From Vibrio tasmaniensis 1F-187 (GTDB lineage Bacteria; Pseudomonadota; Gammaproteobacteria; Enterobacterales; Vibrionaceae): a stretch of 18,140 nucleotides of DNA. Where the stretch lies: assembly GCF_000272405.2 (NCBI RefSeq), contig NZ_AJZM02000303.1, positions 1 to 18,140 of the forward strand, written 5' to 3'. Below the pieces are notes generated by a model. It did no database searches. It was not told the DNA's origin and saw nothing but the letters and a program-made list of their open reading frames with translations. A program made the position numbers and the translations under genes. Of this stretch, positions 1 through 8,338 are shown one piece after another (the first letter of the stretch is position 1; each line of letters starts with the position of its first letter).

Positions 1-84
1 ACTGAATTACGCAACAAAGCCCTTAGCCCGAACCAATCTCAGACCTTTACTTGGCAATGCCAAGCCAGCTATCAACCACAGTGA
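1..84 (+). CDS. Possible 3' end of an unidentified plus-strand gene (partial)
   Basis: Frame 1 is open from the window edge for 27 codons and ends in TGA at 82-84. The peptide ends in TFTWQCQASYQPQ, whose alternating polar and aromatic character would suit a terminal beta strand of a beta-sandwich protein, but I recognise no family. Frame 2 is also open, for 35 codons to a TAA at 107-109, so the choice of frame is uncertain. If real, the gene converges on the minus-strand sugar operon, and the hairpin at 130-150 lies between the two. The call rests only on an open frame and its position. Confidence 0.25.
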   Translation, partial: TELRNKALSPNQSQTFTWQCQASYQPQ

Positions 85-129
85 TGCAACCAAAATAAAG
101 CGACACTAAAGAGAAACCAAAAAGCAATA

Positions 130-150
130 AAGGGCGCATAAAGCGCCCTT
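130..150 (-). terminator. Intrinsic terminator at the end of the sugar operon
   Basis: A perfect 8-bp inverted repeat (AAGGGCGC / GCGCCCTT, 5-nt loop) begins 8 nt after the TAA of the GH94 gene. On the minus strand it is followed by TATTGCTTTTTGG. On the plus strand it is followed by TTCTCTTTG, so it could also serve a converging gene. Confidence 0.75.
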
Positions 151-157
151 CTCTTTG

Positions 158-2574
158 TTAACCTAAAATCACCTCGATGGTGTGCTCACCAGAGGTAAAT
201 ACTGGCGCTTTATTACCTGAAATCAGGTCACCATTTACCTTCATCTCTACCACACCTTTACACACGTTATTCGGGTTAGTGACATGAATATGGTATGTCG
301 CACCACGGAACTGACGACGGACTTTGAACTCTGGCCACTCAGCAGGAATACATGGGTCCACCAGCAAGCCATCCACTTCAGGGCGAACACCCAGAATCCA
401 TTGCGTACCCGCAACGTATGTCCAAGATGAAGTACCCGACAGCCACGCATTTCGGCCTAAACCAAACTGCTTATGTTCGTCACCCAAAATGTTTTGTGGG
501 TAGCAGTAAGGCTCAGATTCGAAGGTATCGATGTCATCGTTCTTAGAAGCTGGGTTGATTTGACGGTAGTACTCATAAGCACGCTCACCGTTGCCCATTT
601 TCGCTTCTGCAATCATCACCCATGGGTTAGAGTGCAGGAAGATACCGCCATTCTCTTTTGCACCTGGTGGGTAAGTTGAAACACCACCTAGTTGCGGATC
701 AAAGCCGTTGTAACCAGGAGTTGAAAGCTTAATGCCATTCGCTGTATTCAGCTTGTTGTAAACCGAATCTAGAGCTTGAGTTGCGCGTTCTTGAGTCGCG
801 AAACCAGAGATCACAGGCCAGCTTTGACCGTTGGTGTAAATCTGCCCTTGCTCGTTTTTATGAGAACCAATCGGTAAACCTTGCTCATCAAAGTAACGAA
901 CAAACCATTCGCCATCCCAACCGCACTCATTCACCGTACTCTGCATCTGTTGGTACTGATCTTTAAACTTAGCCGTCAGTTGCGCTTCGCCACGCAGCTC
1001 ACACAAGTCCAACATGTCGAGCAATGCTTTGCCGTACATGTTCGCCACCATCATCGACTCAGCACCCGTTGGCAGGTTCACCGTGTCGTTCCAGTCAGCA
1101 AAACCTAACAGCGGTAGGCCGTGCTCGCCAGTATTGGTGTAGGTAAATTCAATCGCGCGGCGCACAGGTGGTTCCAAACCGTTCCCGTTTCAACTGGGTT
1201 GCCCGCTTTGTCTTTTTGATAAAACGGGATCTCTTTATTCAAGAAGTCTGCATTGCCCGTTTCTTTCACATATTGCGTCACCGCGTAGATGATCCACAGG
1301 TGATCATCACCGTAGTAATCAGGGCGATCTTCCTCTTCACGTGAGTCACCCGCGTTCGCTTCCATCGTTGATGGGAAGAACTGATGCATCGCAGAACCGT
1401 TAGTGTTCTGAACAGACAACAGACGCTCAATGAACTCGCGCGCTTCTTCTGGCATGTGAGTAATCACGCCTAAAGTATCTTGCGAAGAGTCACGGAAACC
1501 GATGCCACGAGCGCCATAGCCAAGCTGATACAGAGACAAGTAACGAGACCAGTTTTTGGTTGTGTGACACTGACGTGGGTTATGTACGTTAAGCATCGAG
1601 TTCATTGCTGGATCTGGCGTGTCAACCTGAACCGCTTGTAGGTAACCATCCCAATGTTCAGCCAGTTCAGCGAAAGCCGAATCGACCACTTGATGGTCAC
1701 GGTATTTAGCCAATAGAGGCAATGCTGCTTCTAGACTTTGTTCTTGTGCGATTTGCACAATCGTACGTTCTGTCTGCTCTGGAGATAACCAACCTAGGCG
1801 TAGGTTAAGCGCACCAATATTGTCGCCACGCAAACACTCGGTGTTGCCTAGCTCATCATTATTTAGTGCTTCTGGCGCTGCCCATGTACCGTAGCCCAAA
1901 TTACCTAAGAACGATTGGCGGTCACCATCAAAAGACGTCGCAGGGCGATCCGCTGTCATCAAGTTCACCGCATAATCGCGCTTCATAAAGGCGTACTGCT
2001 CAAGCACGGTATGACCCGACTCTTGCTGATGCGCTTTCAGCGTCATGGTTTGTGGAACCCAGTCCGCATTGAGTAGCTGTTTAAGCGCATCGAAGTGTGT
2101 GAATTCATACACAGGTACCACATCAACGTGCAGTGCTTTGTCTGAAATGTTGGTGACTTTGATGTCTTGTAGCAGTACTTGGTCAGCTTTTGGTACAAAG
2201 AAAGTCGCTTCACAACGCACACCAAACGCTTCTGCAATGATGGTGGTGTAAGACAAGCCCGTGTGGTTTTCAAACTTCTCGAGCGGCTTCAAGGTTGGCG
2301 TGTAGAAAGGTGAGAACACCTCTACGTTGCCCGCTTCATCACGCACCTTGAGGTACATGGTCGAGCCTTTAAAATCTGAGTTTGGCAGTTGAGCAATGTA
2401 CTTAGTGATACGGTTAAGTGCAGGATCGCCCTTACACAACAGGACGCCGCCGTTGCTATCGACAATGCCACCGAAATCTAATGTGCCGACATAGTTACAC
2501 CATTTGATCGGTGTACACGGTGTGGTTGCTACGTATTCTTTGTTTTTATCGTCAAAATATCCGAATTTCATCAT
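158..2574 (-). pseudogene. GH94 disaccharide phosphorylase (cellobiose phosphorylase-like), frameshifted
   Basis: GH94 enzymes cleave a beta-linked disaccharide with phosphate, giving alpha-glucose 1-phosphate and a free sugar in the cytoplasm. The N-terminal frame starts at ATG 2574 or 2571 (MKFGYFDD, as in cellobiose phosphorylases) and includes GFRDSSQD. It runs out of homology near TVWNHL and stops at 1105. The C-terminal frame resumes with RRAIEFTYTNTG, holds the catalytic ADWND motif at about 1085-1099 and the STYPPGAKENGGIF phosphate-site region, and ends at 158. Rejoined, the product would be about 804 aa, normal for the family. A 2-nt insertion in the GC-rich stretch near 1156-1165 best restores an HL-x-R-A-I-E-F reading. 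A 1-nt loss at the A run 1176-1178 also fits the length. No slippery heptamer is visible. Neither piece alone should be active. It could be a real mutation or a sequence error. Exact substrate (cellobiose, laminaribiose or a related disaccharide) is not settled. Confidence 0.85.
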
Positions 2575-2583
2575 CACTATCCC

Positions 2584-2610
2584 TAGCCCCTCCCAAATCA
2601 GGAGGAGCCA
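2584..2610 (-). promoter_or_regulatory. Hairpin covering the GH94 ribosome binding region
   Basis: In the 92-nt spacer between the ATPase and GH94 genes, the minus-strand RNA can form a 10-bp stem (two G-U pairs, 7-nt loop). One arm, 2584-2593, contains the purine run GGGGAGG, the most obvious Shine-Dalgarno candidate 13-17 nt before the ATG. A second candidate, AGGGAT, lies just outside. No U tract follows, so it is not an intrinsic terminator. It may lower phosphorylase translation or protect upstream mRNA. The structure is seen; the role is inferred. Confidence 0.5.
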
Positions 2611-2666
2611 AAACAATTTGTCGTAAGTTGGTTGGTGTCAGCTCATGGCTGATTTAAATTGACTGG

Positions 2667-3758
2667 CTAGCTCGCTAGCGAGTTCTCACTCAGAGCATCA
2701 AACAAGTGGAAAGCATCCAAATCCAAGTAAAGCGTCAAATCTTTTACATCCACTTCAGCCGCTTGGGTTTCAACCATCAGCGGTTGACCGCCAATTTCTG
2801 TTTTCAGAAGAATGCTCGCGCCCAGTAATTCCTTGTCTTTGATTTTCACAGGGAATGGCAGCACGCGGTCGTGGTCAACTTGCTCGGCACGTAGGTGAAT
2901 GTCTGTTGGACGAACACCAAAATGCAGCGCTAGGTTCTTAGACGCCAGAGACTTAAAGCGCTCAGGCAGTGGGATCTGAACATCGCCGATTTCAACGAAG
3001 TACTCGCCTTCTTTTTCAATCAGTTTTGCTTCCAACATGTTCATTGACGGGTTACCAATGAATTGCGCAACAAACTTGTTTGCAGGACGCTGGAACACCT
3101 CGGTTGGTGTACCAACTTGAGCAACATAGCCGTCTTTCAGGATCACGATGCGATCCGCCAATGTCATCGCTTCGATCTGATCGTGGGTTACGTAGATCGT
3201 GGTGGTTTTTAGTTCACGGTGTAGATGTTTGATCTCTTCACGCATCACGCCACGAAGTTTTGCATCTAGGTTAGATAACGGCTCATCAAACAAGAAAACC
3301 TTAGGAGTACGAACCATTGCACGGCCCATTGCCACACGTTGACGTTGACCACCAGAAAGCTCTTTTGGCTTACGGTTGAGTAGCGGATCAAGCTCTAGCA
3401 TTTTCGCCGCTTTTAGCACTTCTACGTCGATTTCTGCTTTTGGCATACCCTTCAGTTTTAGCGCAAATGCGATGTTCTCGTATACCGTCATGTGCGGGTA
3501 CAGTGCGTAGCTTTGGAATACCATCGCCAAGTCACGGTCTTTCGCGTCGACTTTATTCATCAACTTGCCGCCAACCACGATGTCACCCGAGCTGATGCTT
3601 TCAAGGCCAGCCAGCATGCGTAGCGTTGTCGATTTACCACAGCCAGATGGGCCAAGGAAAACCACGAACTCACCGTCTTCAACCGTAAAATCAAACTCTT
3701 TGACGACTTCAACATCACCGAATGATTTTTTGATGTTCTTAAATTCTACTTTAGCCAT
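2667..3758 (-). CDS. Sugar ABC transporter ATP-binding protein (MsmX/UgpC/MalK type)
   Basis: This 363-aa ATPase should power the two permeases encoded upstream in the operon, at the inner face of the cytoplasmic membrane. Visible motifs are Walker A GPSGCGKST (36-44), the Q-loop Gln82, the signature LSGGQRQR (134-141), Walker B VFLFDE (154-159), the D-loop NLD and the H-loop His192. The C-terminal 120 residues have the TOBE/OB-fold character of the carbohydrate-uptake class (GVRPTDIHL near 280). Length is normal. Its ATG overlaps the TAA of the GH1 gene by one base (TAATG), with GAGGAG 8 nt upstream, so translation is probably coupled. The gene ends in TAG inside a short CTCGCTAGCGAG palindrome. 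Confidence 0.95.
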   Translation of the reverse strand: MAKVEFKNIKKSFGDVEVVKEFDFTVEDGEFVVFLGPSGCGKSTTLRMLAGLESISSGDIVVGGKLMNKVDAKDRDLAMVFQSYALYPHMTVYENIAFALKLKGMPKAEIDVEVLKAAKMLELDPLLNRKPKELSGGQRQRVAMGRAMVRTPKVFLFDEPLSNLDAKLRGVMREEIKHLHRELKTTTIYVTHDQIEAMTLADRIVILKDGYVAQVGTPTEVFQRPANKFVAQFIGNPSMNMLEAKLIEKEGEYFVEIGDVQIPLPERFKSLASKNLALHFGVRPTDIHLRAEQVDHDRVLPFPVKIKDKELLGASILLKTEIGGQPLMVETQAAEVDVKDLTLYLDLDAFHLFDALSENSLAS

Positions 3759-5107
3759 TATCTGTTCTCCTCAGCGCGCTCTTGAAGCATGTTTCGGTAC
3801 GCAATTGCGCTCTGTTTCAATGTTCTTTCTTGGGTGGTGTAGTCGACATGGACAATACCAAAACGCTGGCAGTAGCCGAATGCCCACTCAAAGTTATCCA
3901 TCAGGCTCCAAGCGAAGTAACCGTCAACTTTCACACCCGCTTCAACCGCGTTGTGAACCGCTTCGATATGACCTTGGAAGTAGCGAACACGTTGATCATC
4001 CATCACTTGTCCGTTTACACGCTCGTCGTTGCCTGCAGCACCGTTCTCTGTGATGTAGATAGGTGGCATATTTTCGTAGCGAGCATCCAGTCTTACCAAT
4101 AAGTCGGTTAGACCTTGTGGGTTGATTTCCCAGCCAATGTAAGTGTGTTCAGCGTCAGTTTGTTTCACCGATTCGATGTCGCCATTCTCGTTGAAGCGAG
4201 CGACATTGCGTGTGTAGTAGTTGATGCCGATATAATCGACCGGTGCGCTGATGATGTCTAAATCACCTTCAAGGATCATCGGTATGTTCATCGCTTGGCG
4301 CTCAACCACTAACTGCGGGTACTCGCCTTTCAATACTGGGTCGATGAACCAGTGGTAGTTCTCGGCTTCGCAATAATCTGCTGCCGCTTGATCTTGTGGC
4401 GTCAGCGGGTAAGCAGGAGTCGCGTTGAATACCACACCATGCTTAGCATGAGGGGCATTGTTACGAAGGATCGGCATAGCCAAACCGTGTGCCAGCATTA
4501 GGTGGTGAGATGCTAGGTAGCCCTCTTTTTCACCTTTGATTCCTGGCGCGTGTTCGCCCCAGCGGTAGCCTAGGAATGCAGACACAAACGGTTCATTAAG
4601 CGTGGTGTACACATCGATGTTGTCACCAAAGTATTTGCTCACCACTTCTGCGTATTCTGCGAATTTGTAAGACGTTTCACGGTTTAACCAGCCGCCTTTA
4701 TCTTCAAGGTATTGCGGAAGATCCCAGTGATACAGCGTCACATATACCTTCATGCCACGAGCATGACACTCATCGATGATCTGACCGTAAAACTCTAGGC
4801 CTTGCTGGTTCACGACACCGTCTTGTGGCAGGATGCGCGGCCATGCAATAGAGAGACGGTAAGCATCAACGCCTAAGCCTTGAATCATCTCGATATCTTG
4901 TTGCCATAAGTGGTAGTGGTCACACGCCACATCACCACTGTCGCCGTTATCGACCTTGCCCGGCATCTTACAGAAAGTGTCCCAGATAGACGGTGTACGA
5001 CCGCCCTCTTCAACGCCGCCTTCAATTTGGTATGAAGATGTCGCGACACCGAATACAAATTCCTTACTGCGTAACTTTGAATCACTTGGAAGTTGATATT
5101 TATTCAT
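3758..5107 (-). CDS. GH1 beta-glucosidase (6-phospho not expected)
   Basis: A 449-aa family GH1 enzyme that should hydrolyse beta-glucosides or cello-oligosaccharides to glucose in the cytoplasm (no signal peptide). The TLNEP motif carries the acid/base Glu172 and YITENG the nucleophile Glu354; SSYQIEG near 24-30 and WSLMDNFEWAFGY near 400-412 are typical sugar-contact segments. The open frame extends 44 codons further upstream, but that overlaps the permease gene. The ATG at 5107 has AAGGG about 10 nt upstream and gives the standard GH1 N-terminus, so I chose it. Because the operon uses an ABC system rather than a PTS, unphosphorylated substrate is expected, and FEWAFGY matches that class. 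It lies 17 nt after the second permease gene and overlaps the ATPase gene by one base. Confidence 0.93.
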   Translation of the reverse strand: MNKYQLPSDSKLRSKEFVFGVATSSYQIEGGVEEGGRTPSIWDTFCKMPGKVDNGDSGDVACDHYHLWQQDIEMIQGLGVDAYRLSIAWPRILPQDGVVNQQGLEFYGQIIDECHARGMKVYVTLYHWDLPQYLEDKGGWLNRETSYKFAEYAEVVSKYFGDNIDVYTTLNEPFVSAFLGYRWGEHAPGIKGEKEGYLASHHLMLAHGLAMPILRNNAPHAKHGVVFNATPAYPLTPQDQAAADYCEAENYHWFIDPVLKGEYPQLVVERQAMNIPMILEGDLDIISAPVDYIGINYYTRNVARFNENGDIESVKQTDAEHTYIGWEINPQGLTDLLVRLDARYENMPPIYITENGAAGNDERVNGQVMDDQRVRYFQGHIEAVHNAVEAGVKVDGYFAWSLMDNFEWAFGYCQRFGIVHVDYTTQERTLKQSAIAYRNMLQERAEENR

Positions 5108-5124
5108 TGTTATAACCCTTAAAC

Positions 5125-6018
5125 CTAACCTTTGACTGCGCCGGACGTTAAACCACTGATCATCTGTTTCGATGCGAACAAGTAAGTAATCACGAGCGGT
5201 AAAATAGAAATTGTGGTACCTAGCATTACCGCGCCCCATGGCGTATTCGGAATACCTTGAACACTTCGAAGTGCTTGCGTAATGACATAGTTATCTGGGT
5301 TGTTTAGCACCACGAGAGGCTGCATAAACATGTTCCAGAAGAAAACGAACTGAACGATAGCCAATGTTGCGAGTGCAGGCTTCATTAGTGGCAGTACCAC
5401 GCTCCAGTACGTTCTGAACTCACCAGCGCCATCCAGTTTCGCCGCTTCAAGTAGCTCTTTTGGAATCGATGCAATCACGTGCTGACGCATCAAAAAGATA
5501 CCAAATGGTGTGGTGGTGAACGGTAGCCATACCGCCATGTGGTTATCCAACAAGCCTAAGAATTTCACGATCATGAAGTAAGGGATCAAGCTAAGCACAG
5601 GCGGAATCGCCATTGAGCCAACCAGCATGCCGAACAACACGTTCTTACCGCGGAACTTAAACACAGCAAACGCGTAGCCACCCATGCTACAAAACAGCAG
5701 CGAGATGGTGGTACCTAAGAAAGCCACGTAAATCGAGTTAAACATCGCTTTCCAAAACGGCATGATTTCAAGCAATTTGGCGTAGTTAATCGCCAGGCTA
5801 TCGCCAATCGCAAAGCTAATGCCCGTACCGAAAATTTCAGAACGGTCACGCGTTGATAGCAGTGCCGACCATACAAATGGAAAGACTGTAATTAGCGCTG
5901 AAACAACCAGTAAGATACCTAGCATGACCATCAAGATCTTAGTCAGAATGAACATGCTGCGTTCGCTTGGCATCAGTCCACTTAGTGGTGAGGTATTTGT
6001 CTTAATTGATGTCGACAT
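5125..6018 (-). CDS. Sugar ABC transporter permease, MalG-like
   Basis: A 297-aa inner-membrane permease of the carbohydrate-uptake class 1 family. After a short polar N-terminus there is a first membrane segment (about 28-52), then further hydrophobic segments at about 90-120, 125-155, 160-178, 212-235 and 262-285, giving six. The cytoplasmic EAA loop that docks on the ATPase is EAAKLDGAGEF...LPLMKP (191-213). The ATG lies one base after the TAA of the other permease gene, so the two are almost certainly made together as a heterodimer. The gene ends in TAG, 17 nt before the GH1 start. Confidence 0.94.
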   Translation of the reverse strand: MSTSIKTNTSPLSGLMPSERSMFILTKILMVMLGILLVVSALITVFPFVWSALLSTRDRSEIFGTGISFAIGDSLAINYAKLLEIMPFWKAMFNSIYVAFLGTTISLLFCSMGGYAFAVFKFRGKNVLFGMLVGSMAIPPVLSLIPYFMIVKFLGLLDNHMAVWLPFTTTPFGIFLMRQHVIASIPKELLEAAKLDGAGEFRTYWSVVLPLMKPALATLAIVQFVFFWNMFMQPLVVLNNPDNYVITQALRSVQGIPNTPWGAVMLGTTISILPLVITYLFASKQMISGLTSGAVKG

Positions 6019-6019
6019 C

Positions 6020-7006
6020 TTAATGTTCCCCTAAGCCTTTCTTACCGAAGAGTAAAAATTGAACCAATGTACAAGTCGCGATGAGTGCAAACAGTAACCA
6101 TGAGATAGCGGATGCTGTGCCCATTTCTAGCCATTCCCAACCCACTTTGTAGAGATACATCGAGATAGTTAAACCAGATTGGCCAGTACCACCTGTACCA
6201 CGCGTTAGGACGAACGGTTCTTCAAACATTTGCAGGTTACCGATGATGGTCATCGTGATAGCAAAGAAGATGAATGGACGAATCATTGGTAGTGAAATGT
6301 TCCAGAAGCGGCGGAAGGCATTGGCACCATCCATACGCGCAGCTTCTAAGATGTCTTTAGGAATCGTCATTAAACCCGTGGTGTAAAGGACGATGTTAAA
6401 ACCGGTGTATTTCCAGAAAACCATGATTGCGATAGACGGCTTCACCATAGTGGCATCGTCTAACCAACGGATGGGTTGAAAATCATTAACCCAAGCAAAT
6501 GCCCAACCAAACAGCGTGCTATCGGCTAGTGCCATTAGCGTTTGGTTAATAATTCCTGAGTTAGGAGAGTACATATTGAAGAAAATCAGTGACGCTGCGA
6601 CCGTTGATGTAATGAACGGTAGAAAGTACGCCGATGTTAGCCAGTGACGCATACGGTCACCCATTGAAACCAACATGTAAGCCACTGGAATAGCGACTAA
6701 GTGCTGAGCCACGCCTGAAGTGATCGCTAGCCAAAGCGTGTTCTTCAATGAACGCCATAGCCATGGGTCTGTTAAAGCAATGTGATAGTTCTCAAAACCA
6801 ACGAACTCCATCGCATCCATGCCTCTTACCGGGTTCCACTCGTGGAACGACAGGTAAACAGAGAACAACAGCGGGAAGATCCCAAATACAGAAAAAATGA
6901 TCAGAAACGGCAGAAGAAATCCATACGGTGTAAGCGCTTTCAAATTTAGACGAGAAAAAAGGCTTTTGTCCGCAGGTTCTATCGTTGTGCTCGCTGTATG
7001 ATTCAT
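6020..7006 (-). CDS. Sugar ABC transporter permease, MalF-like
   Basis: A 328-aa inner-membrane permease, partner of the MalG-like protein. It has a cytoplasmic N-terminal tail of about 28 residues and six likely membrane segments starting at about 28-52, without the large periplasmic loop of enteric MalF. The EAA loop is EAARMDGANAFRRFW...LPMIRP (221-243). The ATG at 7006 is preceded by AAGAGG, directly after a terminator-like hairpin in the 66-nt spacer behind the binding-protein gene. Neighbours and family support import of an oligosaccharide from the periplasm. Confidence 0.94.
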   Translation of the reverse strand: MNHTASTTIEPADKSLFSRLNLKALTPYGFLLPFLIIFSVFGIFPLLFSVYLSFHEWNPVRGMDAMEFVGFENYHIALTDPWLWRSLKNTLWLAITSGVAQHLVAIPVAYMLVSMGDRMRHWLTSAYFLPFITSTVAASLIFFNMYSPNSGIINQTLMALADSTLFGWAFAWVNDFQPIRWLDDATMVKPSIAIMVFWKYTGFNIVLYTTGLMTIPKDILEAARMDGANAFRRFWNISLPMIRPFIFFAITMTIIGNLQMFEEPFVLTRGTGGTGQSGLTISMYLYKVGWEWLEMGTASAISWLLFALIATCTLVQFLLFGKKGLGEH

Positions 7007-7019
7007 AGTAACGACCTCT

Positions 7020-7049
7020 TAAAAAGGAAGCGCGTTATCCACGCTTCCT
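7020..7049 (-). terminator. Terminator-like hairpin between binding protein and permease genes
   Basis: Minus-strand RNA forms an 8-bp perfect stem AGGAAGCG / CGCTTCCT with a 9-nt loop, followed at once by a run of U (TTTTTAAGAGG). Within an operon this is likely a partial terminator or a 3' stabiliser that leaves the binding-protein mRNA more abundant than the permease mRNA. The AAGAGG ribosome site of the permease gene follows directly. Hairpin and U tract are seen; leaky termination is inferred. Confidence 0.65.
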
Positions 7050-7072
7050 CACTTACTTAAAGTAAAAACAAA

Positions 7073-8320
7073 TTAAAGATTGCGCGTGCGACGCTTGATT
7101 AGACGCTCTGCCTCTTTAAGCGCAGTCTTGATGTCTTTACCTTCATCAAGTACTTCCATCAATGCGTTCTCTAAGATAATAGAACGTGCAACGTGGTCGC
7201 CTTGTGCTGGAGAGACCGGTTTGATGTTTTGCGCCACTTCAGCAAAAAGAAGACGGGCTTTTTGTCCGCCTAGGAATTCCATCTCTTCTTGGAAAAGCTC
7301 ATCGTCATACGTGGTGATGTTCGCTGGGAAAGCAGCAATCGTTTCGAAGTGTTTAAGCTGTACTTCACGATCCGTCGTCATGTATTCAATAAGCGCCCAA
7401 GCTTCATCTGGGTTGTCTGATTGAGTTGGAATTGAAAGGAATGAACCGCCCCAGCTGCCGTAGATACCATCAGGTAGGTTTTCGACTGCCCACTTACCTT
7501 TAGTTTCAGGAGCAATCCAGTTATTTAGGTGACCAAGAAGCCAAGCGCCAGAAAGTTGAGTTGCAAATGTGCCGTTGCGGAAGCCTTCGTACCATTCGTT
7601 AGACCAAGCCAGGATGCGGCCGTCTAAGCCTTTGTCGCGAATCTCTTTTGCTACTTCAAAAGCGTGAACAAAACGCTCTGATGTCACGACTGGGTTGCCA
7701 TCTTTATCAAAGTACAGACCTTCACCTTCAGGAACCGTCGTGAAGATAATCGCTTGTGCCACGTCGGCTGCCGAAGCGATAAGTTGTACGTTTTGCTCTT
7801 TCAGTTTTTCACCAGCAGCGATGTATGAGTCCCAATCTTTGATTGCGTCTTCTACATTAATGCCTGCTTTTTCGAACACGTCAGTGCGGTAGTACATAAC
7901 GCCAGGACCAAGGTCGACAGGGATGCCGTACATGTCGCCATCAGCGCCTTTGCCCTGTGCCCATGCGTAAGGTGCGAATCGTTCTTCGTACTTATCTGCA
8001 CCGTAGTTTTCAGACAGGTTAACTAGGCCACCAGAACCCACGAATGGACCAATTTTCTCAACGTCCACAACAATCACATCACCCGCACCAGAACCCGTTG
8101 CAAGGTTCGTTGTCAGTTTCGTGTGGTGGTCACCGTGGTTGTTCATAAGGTAATCAACTTTGATACCCGTTTCCTTTTCGAAATCAGGCAGTAATACCTT
8201 CAGGCTGCTATCGAAATCAGGGAAACCGTCGAAACGAATTTCTTTGTCTGCTGCATTTGCAGCTGTTGTACCTAATCCTAAAGCAACCGCGCATGAAAGC
8301 GCTAAGGTCTTAAATTTCAT
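7073..8320 (-). CDS. Periplasmic sugar-binding protein of the ABC transporter
   Basis: A 415-aa family 1 extracellular solute-binding protein that should capture the oligosaccharide in the periplasm and hand it to the MalF/MalG-like pair. A type I signal peptide is clear: basic start, hydrophobic core, cleavage after TTAANA at about residue 23. There is no convincing lipobox, so the protein should be soluble. MYGIPVDLGPGVMYYRTDVF and WGGSFLSIPTQSDNPDEAW are typical of the family. The ATG is preceded by AAGGAT and sits 18 nt after the LacI-type gene, so both are probably on one transcript. The aromatic residues fit a sugar ligand but do not say which. Confidence 0.94.
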   Translation of the reverse strand: MKFKTLALSCAVALGLGTTAANAADKEIRFDGFPDFDSSLKVLLPDFEKETGIKVDYLMNNHGDHHTKLTTNLATGSGAGDVIVVDVEKIGPFVGSGGLVNLSENYGADKYEERFAPYAWAQGKGADGDMYGIPVDLGPGVMYYRTDVFEKAGINVEDAIKDWDSYIAAGEKLKEQNVQLIASAADVAQAIIFTTVPEGEGLYFDKDGNPVVTSERFVHAFEVAKEIRDKGLDGRILAWSNEWYEGFRNGTFATQLSGAWLLGHLNNWIAPETKGKWAVENLPDGIYGSWGGSFLSIPTQSDNPDEAWALIEYMTTDREVQLKHFETIAAFPANITTYDDELFQEEMEFLGGQKARLLFAEVAQNIKPVSPAQGDHVARSIILENALMEVLDEGKDIKTALKEAERLIKRRTRNL

Positions 8321-8338
8321 GTTCTATCCTTAATATTT

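Noticed and set aside
1150..1190. Programmed -1 frameshift joining the two GH94 pieces
   Set aside because: No X-XXY-YYZ slippery heptamer in the upstream frame and no need for one in this family; a plain indel or sequence error explains it better.
2671..2682. CTCGCTAGCGAG palindrome at the end of the ATPase gene
   Set aside because: It is short, inside the coding end, and has no loop or U tract.
3565..4102. Plus-strand open frames of 162 and 106 codons
   Set aside because: They lie antisense to the ATPase and GH1 genes, have low-complexity unnatural composition and no ribosome site.
5108..5239. Longer N-terminus for the GH1 protein
   Set aside because: The extra 44 codons overlap the permease gene and do not resemble GH1; the ATG at 5107 has a ribosome site.
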